The notes under the pieces are model-generated. The model did not search any database. It was not told the DNA's origin and saw only the letters and a program-made list of their open reading frames with translations. From positions 4,314,001-4,378,000 of the forward strand of contig NZ_CP020918.1 of assembly GCF_003076455.1 (NCBI RefSeq): DNA of 64,000 nt, in the 5' to 3' direction. Within the stretch, counting starts at the first letter, position 1, and every line of letters begins with the position of its first letter. A program made the position numbers and the translations under genes. Shown in pieces: positions 9,625 to 17,617 of the stretch. This DNA comes from Flavobacterium faecale (lineage in GTDB: Bacteria > Bacteroidota > Bacteroidia > Flavobacteriales > Flavobacteriaceae).

Positions 9625-10080
9625 TATAATTACCTTTTTATTATTTTCGAATTAAAATAAAAAGTGAACGCAAGCTAATTCATAACCAACCTACTATTCT
9701 CTTCCTATTTACCCAAGATTGAGTTGTATTTAACTTATAATTTTTAGTACACTTTATTACTGTTAAATTCTAGACGTTGCGCTACTATTTTACATCACAA
9801 ATTTAAAGTAATAGTTCTCTAAGGTATTCTTTGTGAGTTTATCTACTGTCTCTGTGAGTAAAAAATGTGCAGATTATGAGCATTTTGGCACCATTTTTAA
9901 GAAAATTATTTTTTTTTCCCAAATATTTTAGTGGTTGTGGCATGCCTGCTAAAAACTAGAAATGGCCGTGAATTTTAACATCACAGCCATTTTTAGATTC
10001 GTACAAAACGCATTATTGGTATTATTTTTAGCTACAATTTGCTTTGTTTTCGATTTTTATAAAATCATAAATCCAAAAGA
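9625..10080. other. Intergenic region upstream of the sulfatase
   Basis: AT-rich, no coding signal found. A TAnnTTTG-like -7 box for the minus strand (plus-strand CAAATTTA at 9798-9805) lies about 175 bp upstream of the sulfatase start. A hairpin at 9955-9996 may end the GH82 transcript. Confidence 0.4.
9955..9996 (-). terminator. Candidate terminator after the T9SS GH82 gene
   Basis: AAATGGC-GTGA and TCAC-GCCATTT arms form a hairpin about 85 bp past the stop codon; the T-tract is weak on the minus side. Confidence 0.45.
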
Positions 10081-11841
10081 TTATTCTACAATAAGCTTTC
10101 TAACCGTTCTTTCTCCTGCCAACGAGATTTCGACAAAGTAGATTCCAGCACTTAAGTCGGATACATTTATTTTGGATTGCAAATTATTACTCTGTACCGA
10201 CTTCAATAAAGCCCCAAGAGTATTGTAAATATTAATTTTACTATCAATTGGTGCAGTCACGGTTACGGTTGTTGTTGCAGGATTTGGCACTACAGTAATT
10301 TTATTACCTAGTTCAAAACTATCTGTACCCAAATTGGAGCAGTCATAATTAAAACCAAAACTAAAATCGTCACCAAAAAGCATGGAAGGATATCCTTCTG
10401 CACTATGTAGCATTGCACTACATGCGGCGGCAGGGTCTGTAAATCCTATTCCACTTATGTTGGTCATTTTCATGTAAAACTTTCCACCCATAGGATCACT
10501 TCTTGTACCTGTTGCCACTATACTCCCGTTTTCGAATTGCTTTTGTTGTGCCACATTATCTACAGAACGGTGGCCGATTACGGCAATAGAAGGACCTACT
10601 TTTAATTTGGGGTCATTATTAAAAAGAGGTAAACTATTTAACGGACTTTGGTTTCTATACACCTGCGGATAAAACTGAAAATCACTTTCTAGTTGTGCAG
10701 TAGTACTGCTGTATGTAGCAACAACATCATCTATAGTAATGTCTTTGTAATACCCTTCTATATAATTGGGGTCAGCATCTAACAAATTTTTACCTATATC
10801 AGCATCCAAAAATCCAGTTGGAGCATATACCGCAAAAGCAGAACCTATTGAACGAATATTTTTTGCCACTACTCTACCATTTATTCTTGAATGTGGTTGA
10901 AATAGCATTGCATTTCGCCCATTAATAGACGTTATACCTTCAGCATAGATATCATTTACAACTCCTAAATCGGCATCAATATTGGATGGCAAAAGTGCAA
11001 TTGTAGCGCCTGTTTCTAATCGCAAGGTCGAACCTCCTTGAGCTGTACAGTTCTTAAACGAAATATTTCTACAAGATTGTGCTTGTACTAATCCATAACC
11101 GGGATGTGCATTCTGGATTTCTAAATCTTTCATTTCACCATTAAGTGGTGACCAACTAACCCCTGTGGGTATGTTATGCATGGCTGGGCTACCATCAGCA
11201 TTAAAAACCTGAGTACCACTATTGGTATAGAGTTCGATGGAATAAAACCCTTTAAAACTTGGAGAAAAGGTTATGCCTGCAATTTTGGTTGCATTGTCCA
11301 AAATCAAAAATTTCGAAATTGAAAAATCTTGAACTTGTGCTATTCCAAATGCTTTATAATTACCTAGCGCACCGTCAGCATCAATGGTAACTTTTTCGTC
11401 TGTACCACAGTTAGTACATCCTACTTTTACATTCAGAACAACATCTAATGTTCCGTCATCATAACTATTACCAACATTAAAGATAGTCATGGATTGACTT
11501 TTATTACCATTGGAGAAAAAAGGTTTTATGATGGCCGCTTTATCAAATAACAGAAAAACATTTGATTTTAAATAAATATTTTTAAACCTGTAAGTACCCG
11601 CAGACACAAGTACAGTCCCACCACCAATATTTGCTGAAACTTCGTTTATAAGCGCTTGCAATGCAGCCGTACTATCGCTATCAACATTGGTTGCAGGCGC
11701 TAAGGTTCGTGTAAACGCAACGTTTACTGTACCTGTAAAAACATAAGGAATGAGCGGCGCCTGCCCCATAACTACTGTGAAATTTGCCAGTAATAAAAAC
11801 AATACTAGTTTGAAGGATTTCTTTGTACTAAAGTTATTCAT
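10081..11841 (-). CDS. GH82 iota-carrageenase-like beta-helix protein with T9SS sorting domain
   Basis: 586 aa with a signal peptide (about 1-27), a parallel beta-helix (about 50-480) and a type A sorting domain (VVPNPATTTV to the end) that directs it through type IX secretion. It aligns by eye with Alteromonas fortis CgiA: GYGLVQ (Gln253, matching Gln222), LRLETG (Glu276, matching Glu245) exactly 23 residues later as in CgiA, and FQPHSRINGRV (His317, matching His281). The residue equivalent to catalytic Asp247 is Gly278. Either the enzyme uses another base or its specificity differs. It is 49 bp downstream of the second GH82 gene, so they are probably co-transcribed. Function as a carrageenase is likely but not proven. 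Confidence 0.78.
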   Translation of the reverse strand: MNNFSTKKSFKLVLFLLLANFTVVMGQAPLIPYVFTGTVNVAFTRTLAPATNVDSDSTAALQALINEVSANIGGGTVLVSAGTYRFKNIYLKSNVFLLFDKAAIIKPFFSNGNKSQSMTIFNVGNSYDDGTLDVVLNVKVGCTNCGTDEKVTIDADGALGNYKAFGIAQVQDFSISKFLILDNATKIAGITFSPSFKGFYSIELYTNSGTQVFNADGSPAMHNIPTGVSWSPLNGEMKDLEIQNAHPGYGLVQAQSCRNISFKNCTAQGGSTLRLETGATIALLPSNIDADLGVVNDIYAEGITSINGRNAMLFQPHSRINGRVVAKNIRSIGSAFAVYAPTGFLDADIGKNLLDADPNYIEGYYKDITIDDVVATYSSTTAQLESDFQFYPQVYRNQSPLNSLPLFNNDPKLKVGPSIAVIGHRSVDNVAQQKQFENGSIVATGTRSDPMGGKFYMKMTNISGIGFTDPAAACSAMLHSAEGYPSMLFGDDFSFGFNYDCSNLGTDSFELGNKITVVPNPATTTVTVTAPIDSKINIYNTLGALLKSVQSNNLQSKINVSDLSAGIYFVEISLAGERTVRKLIVE

Positions 11842-11890
11842 TTTATTTATTTTTTTAAGTTGTTAGAAGAAGTGCGAAAAAAATAACCAG

Positions 11891-13270
11891 CTAATTATTG
11901 CCCTTTTTCTTTCCTTTTTTACCTTTCCCTTCCTTCGGCTCCCATTGTTTTTTGCTAGACTCTTTTTTTGGGTTTTCTAAACAATCATCGCTTCTTTTGG
12001 CTGGTGTTTTATCACAACCGTTTACTGCCATGTTTTTATAAGTGAAATTTTCAGGCATTAAAAAATCAGGATTAGTTTTGGTGATTTTTCCAATAACCAC
12101 TTCGTAACATCCACCATCACTACCCTCTTTACAACCACTCGCCAAAGTTGCATTAGTTCTTACCACACCAATAGAACGTCCAGGCGTACTCTCAAAATCA
12201 GGATTCTGGCATTTTGTTTCCATTTCTGTGCGCTCTTTGCAATCAAAATAGATAAAATCCTTCGATTTTACCTGTGCTCCTTTTCCGCCAGTAACCGTGA
12301 TATCTCCTATGTACGAACGACTATCAAAAGTTCCTATATTATCTACTCCTGTTTCTTTTCTATCCTTGAAACCTGCGGCGATTTGCACTGCAAAAGAAGA
12401 ATTTATTGCTGTAATTCCCTCAACATCAACACGACCTTGATCGACTCTATGCGGCGAAACGTTGAAAGCAGCATCACCATTTTTAACTTTAATATTTCGT
12501 CCAACAATATCGTCAACTGTTAGTACATTCTCCTTGCCTGTTTCACCACTTCCTGTCTCTACACGCATGGTCACTCCACCAATGCCTTCTAAATTTTTAC
12601 ACAAAATAGATTTCCCGGCTTGAATTTGAATTACTCCATATCCAACATGACTATTGGTTAGCAAAATATTTTTTACTATTCCACCAAAAGCCACTTCGTT
12701 ACGATCTTTGCTATCTGGCAGATTCAAAGCAATACATGAAAAAGGAGTATAAGAATCTGTTATTTTAAAGCCAGAAAATTTAAAATTACGCACGTTACAA
12801 CCCGTAATGATTTTCATTCTATAATCTCCCTTTGGAAAATTGACAGAGAACCAAGTCGATTGGTTTTCGTTATCTTCATCAGTATTGGTAATGGCTACAT
12901 TTTCGACCAAAAACTCTTTACCAACTTCAAAGATATTTGAAGCTGCTTTTTTTGCATTTTTATCGAAATAAGGTTCAATCATCACGTCTTTATCGATTTT
13001 GATATGAATGTTTGATTGCAGTATTATATCAATAAGGTAATAAGTTCCTTTTTTGATTTGAATAATTCCACCACCAGCTTTGGACAAAGCAGCTATTTTT
13101 GAATTCAGCAATTCGCTATCTGTCCCGTCTTTCCTACCTGTCAATTTAAGTTCTGTTGTTTTATTCGGTATTTTATTGGTGTAAAACCGATTTTCATTGT
13201 CTGTTAAACGATCTTGTGCCATTCCAACAAAAGTTGTTAGAAATAGTAGTATTAGTGTTAGATTTTTCAT
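11891..13270 (-). CDS. GH82 iota-carrageenase-like beta-helix protein without sorting domain
   Basis: I chose the ATG at 13270 because it gives a clean signal peptide (MKNLTLILLFLTTFVGMAQ); the longer frame to 13399 adds 43 residues of charged, non-signal sequence that overlap the GH150 remnant. The 459-aa product carries GYGVIQ (Gln215), MRVETG (Glu238) and NVSPHRVDQG (His274), equivalent to Gln222, Glu245 and His281 of CgiA. Asp247 is again replaced by glycine (Gly240). The C-terminus is Cys-containing, then very lysine-rich (KGKKGKKKGNN), unlike the sorting tail of its neighbour. Secreted, probably an endo-acting carrageenase or a binding relative. Confidence 0.78.
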   Translation of the reverse strand: MKNLTLILLFLTTFVGMAQDRLTDNENRFYTNKIPNKTTELKLTGRKDGTDSELLNSKIAALSKAGGGIIQIKKGTYYLIDIILQSNIHIKIDKDVMIEPYFDKNAKKAASNIFEVGKEFLVENVAITNTDEDNENQSTWFSVNFPKGDYRMKIITGCNVRNFKFSGFKITDSYTPFSCIALNLPDSKDRNEVAFGGIVKNILLTNSHVGYGVIQIQAGKSILCKNLEGIGGVTMRVETGSGETGKENVLTVDDIVGRNIKVKNGDAAFNVSPHRVDQGRVDVEGITAINSSFAVQIAAGFKDRKETGVDNIGTFDSRSYIGDITVTGGKGAQVKSKDFIYFDCKERTEMETKCQNPDFESTPGRSIGVVRTNATLASGCKEGSDGGCYEVVIGKITKTNPDFLMPENFTYKNMAVNGCDKTPAKRSDDCLENPKKESSKKQWEPKEGKGKKGKKKGNN

Positions 13271-13322
13271 GTTTATTTTTAGTTTGTTAGTTTGTTTTTT
13301 ATTTAAATTACCGTACCACTTC

Positions 13323-13508
13323 TTAACTTCTAGCGAATACAAATGACTTTTTATTGTTGAGTGCCGTACACACTTTTGTAATCGTGTAGCCTGTTTCAAT
13401 ACTCAAAATTTCTTTGGGAGGAGCGGTAGAAACTTCTTTTGCGCTTAAGGAAGATCCTTGTATCAACCCTACTAGCACTAGTAAAAACAACGGGAACTTA
13501 ATTTTCAT
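13323..13508 (-). pseudogene. 5' remnant of a second lambda-carrageenase (GH150) gene
   Basis: A 61-aa frame starting MKIKFPLFLLVLVGLIQGSS, almost the same as the first 60 residues of the 945-aa GH150-like protein at 19320-22157 (shared KEVSTAPP, LSIETGYTITKV, TALN). After FVFARS it stops, just 52 bp before the GH82 start. Similarity to the intact locus continues upstream for about 500 bp. It is therefore the front end of a duplicated gene whose body has been deleted; it still has a signal peptide but no catalytic part. Confidence 0.88.
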
Positions 13509-13549
13509 TGATTCGGAAAATTTGGTTAAAGGTATAATAGTATTCGAAC

Positions 13550-13557
13550 CAAATATA
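13550..13557 (-). promoter_or_regulatory. Candidate -7 box of the GH150 remnant
   Basis: Minus-strand TATATTTG fits the Bacteroidota TAnnTTTG -7 consensus, about 42 bp upstream of the remnant ATG. The intact gene has TATTTTTG at the same place. No good -33 TTTG was found. Confidence 0.35.
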
Positions 13558-13582
13558 ATTAGTTTAAAACAAGGTTATGTAT

Positions 13583-13611
13583 GTATCCGTTTTTTAAATG
13601 TCTTTGTCGGT
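13583..13611. repeat. 29-bp GTATCCG...CTTTGTCGGT motif, copy 1
   Basis: One of four near-identical copies (also 17033-17061, 22232-22260, 25953-25981). It lies upstream of the GH150 start here, and upstream of the defence cassettes at two other places. Confidence 0.6.
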
Positions 13612-13626
13612 AATTTTATTAATGAC

Positions 13627-13661
13627 AAAAAAAAGGGACTGTCCCGAAGAACAATCCCTTT
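13627..13661 (-). terminator. Terminator hairpin with UUCG-type loop, copy 1
   Basis: Minus strand: AAAGGGATTGTTC-TTCG-GGACAGTCCC then a T-run. It would stop transcripts leaving the defence cassettes before the GH150 remnant. Near-identical hairpins are at 22276-22309, 44742-44779 and, split by an IS, at 49801/51583. Confidence 0.75.
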
Positions 13662-13970
13662 CAAAATAACCAAATTTTGAAAGATAATATTAGTATTTAT
13701 AATGTATTAGAATACTTTTTAGTTATTAGTAATTCTTATCCTCTACAACTACAGCCCCAAATAAAAGTAGCCAAACAATCGAAAATCAGAAAGTGTCAAT
13801 ATCGTAAAATGTGCAAATTGCACACCATTCTACTGTTCGACCATTGAGGTCCGCCTGTTTGCTATCTTGGCGGTAGCCAAAAATCACCTGCCTGCAAAAA
13901 CTAGTTTGTGGTAGGGCAACGTATGCGATGATGTGAAAGAAAACACAATGAAACCAGTCTATTTACGGCT

Positions 13971-14000
13971 CAAAAAAAAAGAGGGCGCTTTGTCCTCTTA
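13971..14000 (-). terminator. Terminator at the 3' edge of defence island 1
   Basis: AGAGGAC and GCCCTCT arms followed by nine T on the minus strand. It sits just beyond the attC-like element and matches 22621-22650 in island 2. Confidence 0.7.
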
Positions 14001-14004
14001 AATA

Positions 14005-14163
14005 ACCTAAACTTGTTTATCGATATCCCCATAGTGGCGGAAATAGAGCGGTGAGCTTGTCCTGAGTGATAGCCGAAGGGTTCAACCGCGGTTTCATTAG
14101 TACGTCCGTTCCTATCGCTCAGGTGTTGGCTTTGCAAGCCCAACGAAACCTTAGCTGTTAGGC
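14005..14163 (-). repeat. attC-like palindromic element A, 3' of the DUF3368 gene
   Basis: On the minus strand it begins GCCTAACAGC (RYYYAAC type) and ends ATAAACAAGTTTAGG (GTT type). Between are nested inverted repeats: GGTTTCGTTGGGCTT with AAGCCAAC..GAAACC, and CCTGAGCGATAG with CTATCACTCAGG. Elements B and C share both ends but differ in the middle. It starts 20 bp after the toxin stop codon, where an integron cassette carries its attC. No integrase is visible, so the assignment is by structure only. Confidence 0.6.
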
Positions 14164-14182
14164 GACGGCAGATTTACCAGGT

Positions 14183-14665
14183 CTATTTTTCGTTAGCAAG
14201 TTTCAGCGCATTTTCAATAAAACTATCACTTAACCATACGTTTTTTGTTCTTAATTCAAAAAGCAAAGGTTTTAGTTCTGATATATATCCGAGTTGTTTA
14301 GCTTTTAGAAGAATTCCAATTGTCCCCGTAACTTTTATTCCAGTATGTTTAGCGTGAAATCTTCCTAAAGATTCATCAAGAATAATTAAGTCAGCTTCTC
14401 TTTCAGTAGCCAAAACAATAGCTTCAGCTTCTCCTTTATCTAAATCTAAAAAATATGACAAAGACTTTTCATTACTTATTTTGTCGATTTTAATCCATTC
14501 AATTTTGGACAAATCAGTATATTATTCTTTGTTTTTCCCTGCTTCAATTTCATTTAACACTTCTTGAGGAATAATAATTTCGCCATACAATTCTTTAAAA
14601 ATTTGGAGTTTACCAATTTTTAAAAGGGAAATAACAGGTATGGTATTCGAAACAACTTTAAGCAT
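14183..14665 (-). pseudogene. DUF3368 PIN-like toxin interrupted by an in-frame stop
   Basis: Reading from ATG 14665 gives MLKVVSNTIPVISLLKIGKL, the classic PIN/DUF3368 start, and continues to KNKE, then TAA at 14522-14524, then in the same frame YTDLSKIEWIKI to the end. The downstream part (14183-14512) includes GEAEAIVLA and LIILDESLGR, the usual acidic motifs of the family. The whole would be about 160 aa, normal for DUF3368. One nonsense codon has therefore split the toxin; the C-terminal part could only be made from a TTG start. It overlaps the antitoxin stop by 8 bp. In intact systems the PIN domain acts as a ribonuclease neutralised by UPF0175. Confidence 0.8.
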
Positions 14666-14906
14666 TTTGAAAATCTTCATTTAAATCTTCAACATTCAAA
14701 AATCCAACACTATATTTTGCTAATAACTCCAAAAACTCAATTCTCGACAATTGTAAAACTTTTGAGGCAGTTCCAGATGAAATTTTTCCCAATTCGAAAA
14801 GCTTTACAAGACCAGAAATTTTAATTTCTCTTCCAAATTCACTTTTACTCATTCTCATTGAGTTTGCTAAAGAGTCAGGGAATTCTATAGTTATGATTTG
14901 TGCCAT
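14658..14906 (-). CDS. UPF0175 family antitoxin
   Basis: 82-aa protein beginning MAQIITIEFPDSLANSMRMS and continuing REIKISGLVKLFELGKISSGTASKVLQLSRIEFLELL, the helix-turn-helix core typical of UPF0175. Proteins of this family precede DUF3368 PIN toxins and act as antitoxins. Here the stop overlaps the toxin start by 8 bp, the usual arrangement. The toxin is broken, so this may be an orphan antitoxin. It belongs to the first cassette-like unit (about 14012-15167). Confidence 0.82.
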   Translation of the reverse strand: MAQIITIEFPDSLANSMRMSKSEFGREIKISGLVKLFELGKISSGTASKVLQLSRIEFLELLAKYSVGFLNVEDLNEDFQNA

Positions 14907-14937
14907 CTTTTTTTAATTTAATATTCTAAATTTACTA

Positions 14938-15073
14938 AATTTTTCTGTTGATTTAGCTTTATGGTTGTGAATTCTCAGATTTTCTGACTGCTTTCGCCTA
15001 CGTCAGGCTGTGAAAAACGGAGTTTATTTCACCGAAACATAAGTGAATAATTGAAATGCTCAACAGAAAAATT
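14938..15073. repeat. Region bounded by a perfect 14-bp inverted repeat
   Basis: AATTTTTCTGTTGA at 14938-14951 and TCAACAGAAAAATT at 15060-15073 are exact inverses. No gene lies between them. It fills the gap upstream of the antitoxin and could be a small non-autonomous element or a regulatory hairpin. Confidence 0.5.
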
Positions 15074-15161
15074 GTATGTTTAAGTATGCATCATATCACA
15101 GGAATAGTGCGTAATCAGCTGTTTTTCTCTAGTTTAGAGGAAACTATTTTACCTAATAATC

Positions 15162-15319
15162 CCTAAACTTGTTTATCGAGATCCCCATAGTGGCGGAAGT
15201 ATAGCGGTGAGCTTCTCCTGAGCGATAGCCGAAGGGTTCAACCGCGGTTTCATTAGTACGTCCGTTCGCTATCGCTCGGGTGTTGGCTTTTCAGGCCCAA
15301 CGAAATCTTTGCTGTTATG
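15162..15319 (-). repeat. attC-like palindromic element B, 3' of the nuclease-SIR2 gene
   Basis: Minus strand begins TCATAACAGC and ends ATAAACAAGTTTAGG; the middle has GTTGGGCCTGAAAAGCCAAC and CCGAGCGATAG / CTATCGCTCAGG arms. Very similar to element A. It starts about 11 bp after the stop codon. Its outer CATAAC matches (as a complement) the TTATG at the other end of the same unit near 16855. Confidence 0.6.
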
Positions 15320-15329
15320 ACTCGTTATT

Positions 15330-16830
15330 TTATTTAATAATTTCAGTTAAAAGTTTTGGAATTTCATCGTAGCCTGTATACCAAATGATTGAAACACCTA
15401 GCTCTCTCATTATTTCTTCATTCAAATTATGATGTCTATCTAAAAATTTTTTAGCTCCATCTATATTATCAATTACTTTTTTGCCTTCTTTACTTGTAAA
15501 ACTATCAATTGTCAATCTTTTCATAAAAGCAAAATGTCTTGTTTTATCACTATTTCGTGAAGAAATATCTAATAATCTTCTTAAGTTTGGATCAGTCATT
15601 GAAAGACCAACCATAAGACAATTATTATCTCTCAAGTTAGAAAGTTGGACAAGATTTGACCAGTGATAAGAGTCTGAATACATTAAGTGGTATCCTTCTT
15701 CAGAAAAAACCAAAGTAGATTTATCTAGAGATTCATATGCTTTAACATCTTCGGGTAAAAATCCATGGACATGATAAATTAGAAGTTCGTCGGGATCAAT
15801 AAATTCATTATCAGTATAAATGCTATGATGTCTGATCGATTGTTTTTCGAGTTGTCTTTCTATTAGATCGTCAAAATTATATGTAATGACTGATTTTATT
15901 TTTGCTCCAGTTCGAAGTGGCATACACATTTCAGTAATTGATAGTATTAAATCCGAATCTATCTTTTTTGAAACATCTCTTAATTTGTATAAATTTTCCG
16001 TAATAGTTTTGTTAAATATTTCTGATTCGGATACACTATTATCTAATCCTTTTCTTAAATATCTTGCAGCCATCAATGCTGAAGGTTCGTCCATTTCATT
16101 AAGTCTTTCAACTATTTGATTTATATCAGTGTCTAATATTTTAGTTTCGTTATCGAATTCATTCGTCAAATAGGTTACAAATAAAGAATTAAGAAGTGTA
16201 TTCCAATCAGGCATTCCTGCACTACTTGATACTCCAGCACCTAAAAAAAATGAAAATTGTCCTTTTTTGTATAAAAGCTTTAATATTTCAATTTTCTCGG
16301 TCCTTTCTTTTTCCCAATCTTTTGAAACTTGAACAACAGCAGATTCAATCCGAAGAGAAAATAAATTATTAGCAATATCATTTGCTTCTTTTTTATTTTT
16401 TGAAACAATTTTATTTATTTCTTCGGAACCCCATAGAACAACTTTAAAATGTATGTTTTGATCTAACATTCTTTTTTCAAACATTTCTCTAAATCTTGGA
16501 GAAATAGGAGTTGAAGTAATAAAAAGAATATTTTCAAATGGTTCTATTTCTGGATTTCTTTGCAGTATTCTTAATACTTGTTCCATTAACATTCTTGGTG
16601 GTAATCTCTCTATGTTGATTTTAATTTCAATTTGAGTTCCTCCACTAATGTTTTCAATTCCTTCAGGTGCATAAGCATCAAAACCTATTCTTCTTGGTTG
16701 GGATAAAAAAGGTTTGTTATTTTTATCTTGATGAACTTTTAATAAATTTAATACAAAAGTCTCAAATGTATAATATCCTCTGTTAGAGTCTTTAAAGTCT
16801 ATTTTTTTTTAAAAGGTCGTCTATTAGCAT
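15330..16830 (-). CDS. Nuclease-SIR2 defence protein with a frameshift in an A9 tract
   Basis: The unbroken part (15330-16592) encodes 420 aa with a SIR2-like NADase domain: FSFFLGAGVSSSAGMPDW (NAD loop), SVITYNFDDLIE, and IYHVHGFLP. Upstream, the same frame continues to about 16800 and reads FDAYAPEG...GTQIEIKI, a PD-(D/E)xK-type nuclease core. It becomes continuous with ATG 16830 (MLIDDLLKK) if the run of nine A at 16802-16810 is read as eight. The full product would be about 499 aa: nuclease plus SIR2. SIR2 proteins in bacterial defence deplete NAD+ during phage infection. Either this is a real slippage or phase-variable gene, a recent inactivation, or a sequencing error. It lies alone in the second cassette-like unit. 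Confidence 0.78.
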
Positions 16831-16853
16831 TTCTGTTTTTTATAATGAGGCAT

Positions 16854-17061
16854 AACTTGTATATATGCGAAACAAACCTTAGCCTATCCACTCCTATTTA
16901 GGTGCAAAATCGAAGGTTGGTTTCGCTTTAATTTCTTTTTCAAATATACAAAATATTCCTACAAATCGTAAATTAAAATACCAACTTATCCAATTTTAGT
17001 CCAGAACTTTTCAGAAGGATCGAATTATTTAAGTATCCGTTTTTAAAATGTCTTTGTCGGT
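16854..17061. repeat. Defence-island right-flank repeat, copy D
   Basis: About 208 bp nearly identical to 25774-25981. It contains a degenerate hairpin (GCGAAACAAACCTT / AAGGTTGGTTTCGC) and, at its far end, the 29-bp CTTTGTCGGT motif. On the minus strand it ends ATACAAG, immediately followed by TTATGCC, the start of the SIR2 unit. It may be the attI-like or promoter side of the array. Similarity between the two flanks extends on to about 17262. Confidence 0.75.
17033..17061. repeat. 29-bp GTATCCG...CTTTGTCGGT motif, copy 2
   Basis: Second of four copies, located at the 5' side of defence island 1 in the direction of its genes. Confidence 0.6.
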
Positions 17062-17205
17062 CCTGTAGATTCGTGTAATAATAAACTTATGAATTACCGT
17101 CAAGGTTGGTTTTGCGTGAGGGGAAGTTCCGAAGGGTTGGAAGGAAAGCCCACAAACAAATGCAGCGATAGCGGAACTTGTTGAGGACTTATAATGGATG
17201 ACCCG

Positions 17206-17247
17206 ACCCGTAGTCCCGAAGCTTCGGGATTACGGAGGGGCACGCCC
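17206..17247 (+). repeat. Interspersed REP-like repeat, copy 2
   Basis: Contains GTAGTCCCGAAGCTTCGGG and GGGGCACGCCC, the inverse of the block at 2004-2045. CCCGAAGCTTCGGG is a perfect palindrome. Confidence 0.6.
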
Positions 17248-17473
17248 AAAGGATTCTATTTGTAAATTACAACCTCCTTTTCTGGTTTCAATTAATTAAT
17301 GCAACCAACATTTACTCAACAGTTTTCCGCATCATTATATCTAAAATTTACTTTATTTATAGTCCGTTTTTTTACTCAATATCCATAAACGCAGATAATT
17401 TAAAAGGAATAGTTATGGTTGTAATATCGTGTGTAAGCATTTTTATAATGACTATTTTGATAACTTTAAAAAT

Positions 17474-17508
17474 AAAAAAAGGGACTAATCCGTAGAAAAA
17501 TCCCTTTC
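17474..17508 (-). terminator. Terminator after the 505-aa sulfatase
   Basis: AAAGGGA and TCCCTTT arms with T-run on the minus strand, about 110 bp past the stop. Distantly like the GGGACTGTCCC terminators. Confidence 0.55.
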
Positions 17509-17617
17509 ATTATACTTTATTCGAAATAAAAAAAACAAACCTTCTAAATACTGAGGATTTAATTGTTCGAATAAAAAAAATTATTGACTATACATCATTA
17601 AAACATACTAAAATGTA

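Larger units (their letters stand above)
13323..14011. repeat. Long duplication, left-flank copy 1 (partner 21972-22672)
   Basis: The sequence from the GH150 remnant up to the attC-like element matches 21972-22672 closely throughout, with scattered substitutions and small indels. Shared landmarks are the GH150 start, the CTTTGTCGGT motif, the GGGACTGTCCC terminator and the GAGGRCG hairpin. It marks an old duplication of the GH150 promoter region together with the adjoining cassette insertion site. Confidence 0.88.

Noticed and set aside
13271..13399. Longer N-terminus for the second GH82 gene
   Set aside because: The extra 43 residues are charged, lack signal-peptide features and overlap the GH150 remnant; ATG 13270 gives a clean signal peptide.
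16854..17262. Insertion sequence at the right flank of island 1
   Set aside because: No transposase and no target duplication; it is better explained as part of the duplicated platform with a REP-like repeat.
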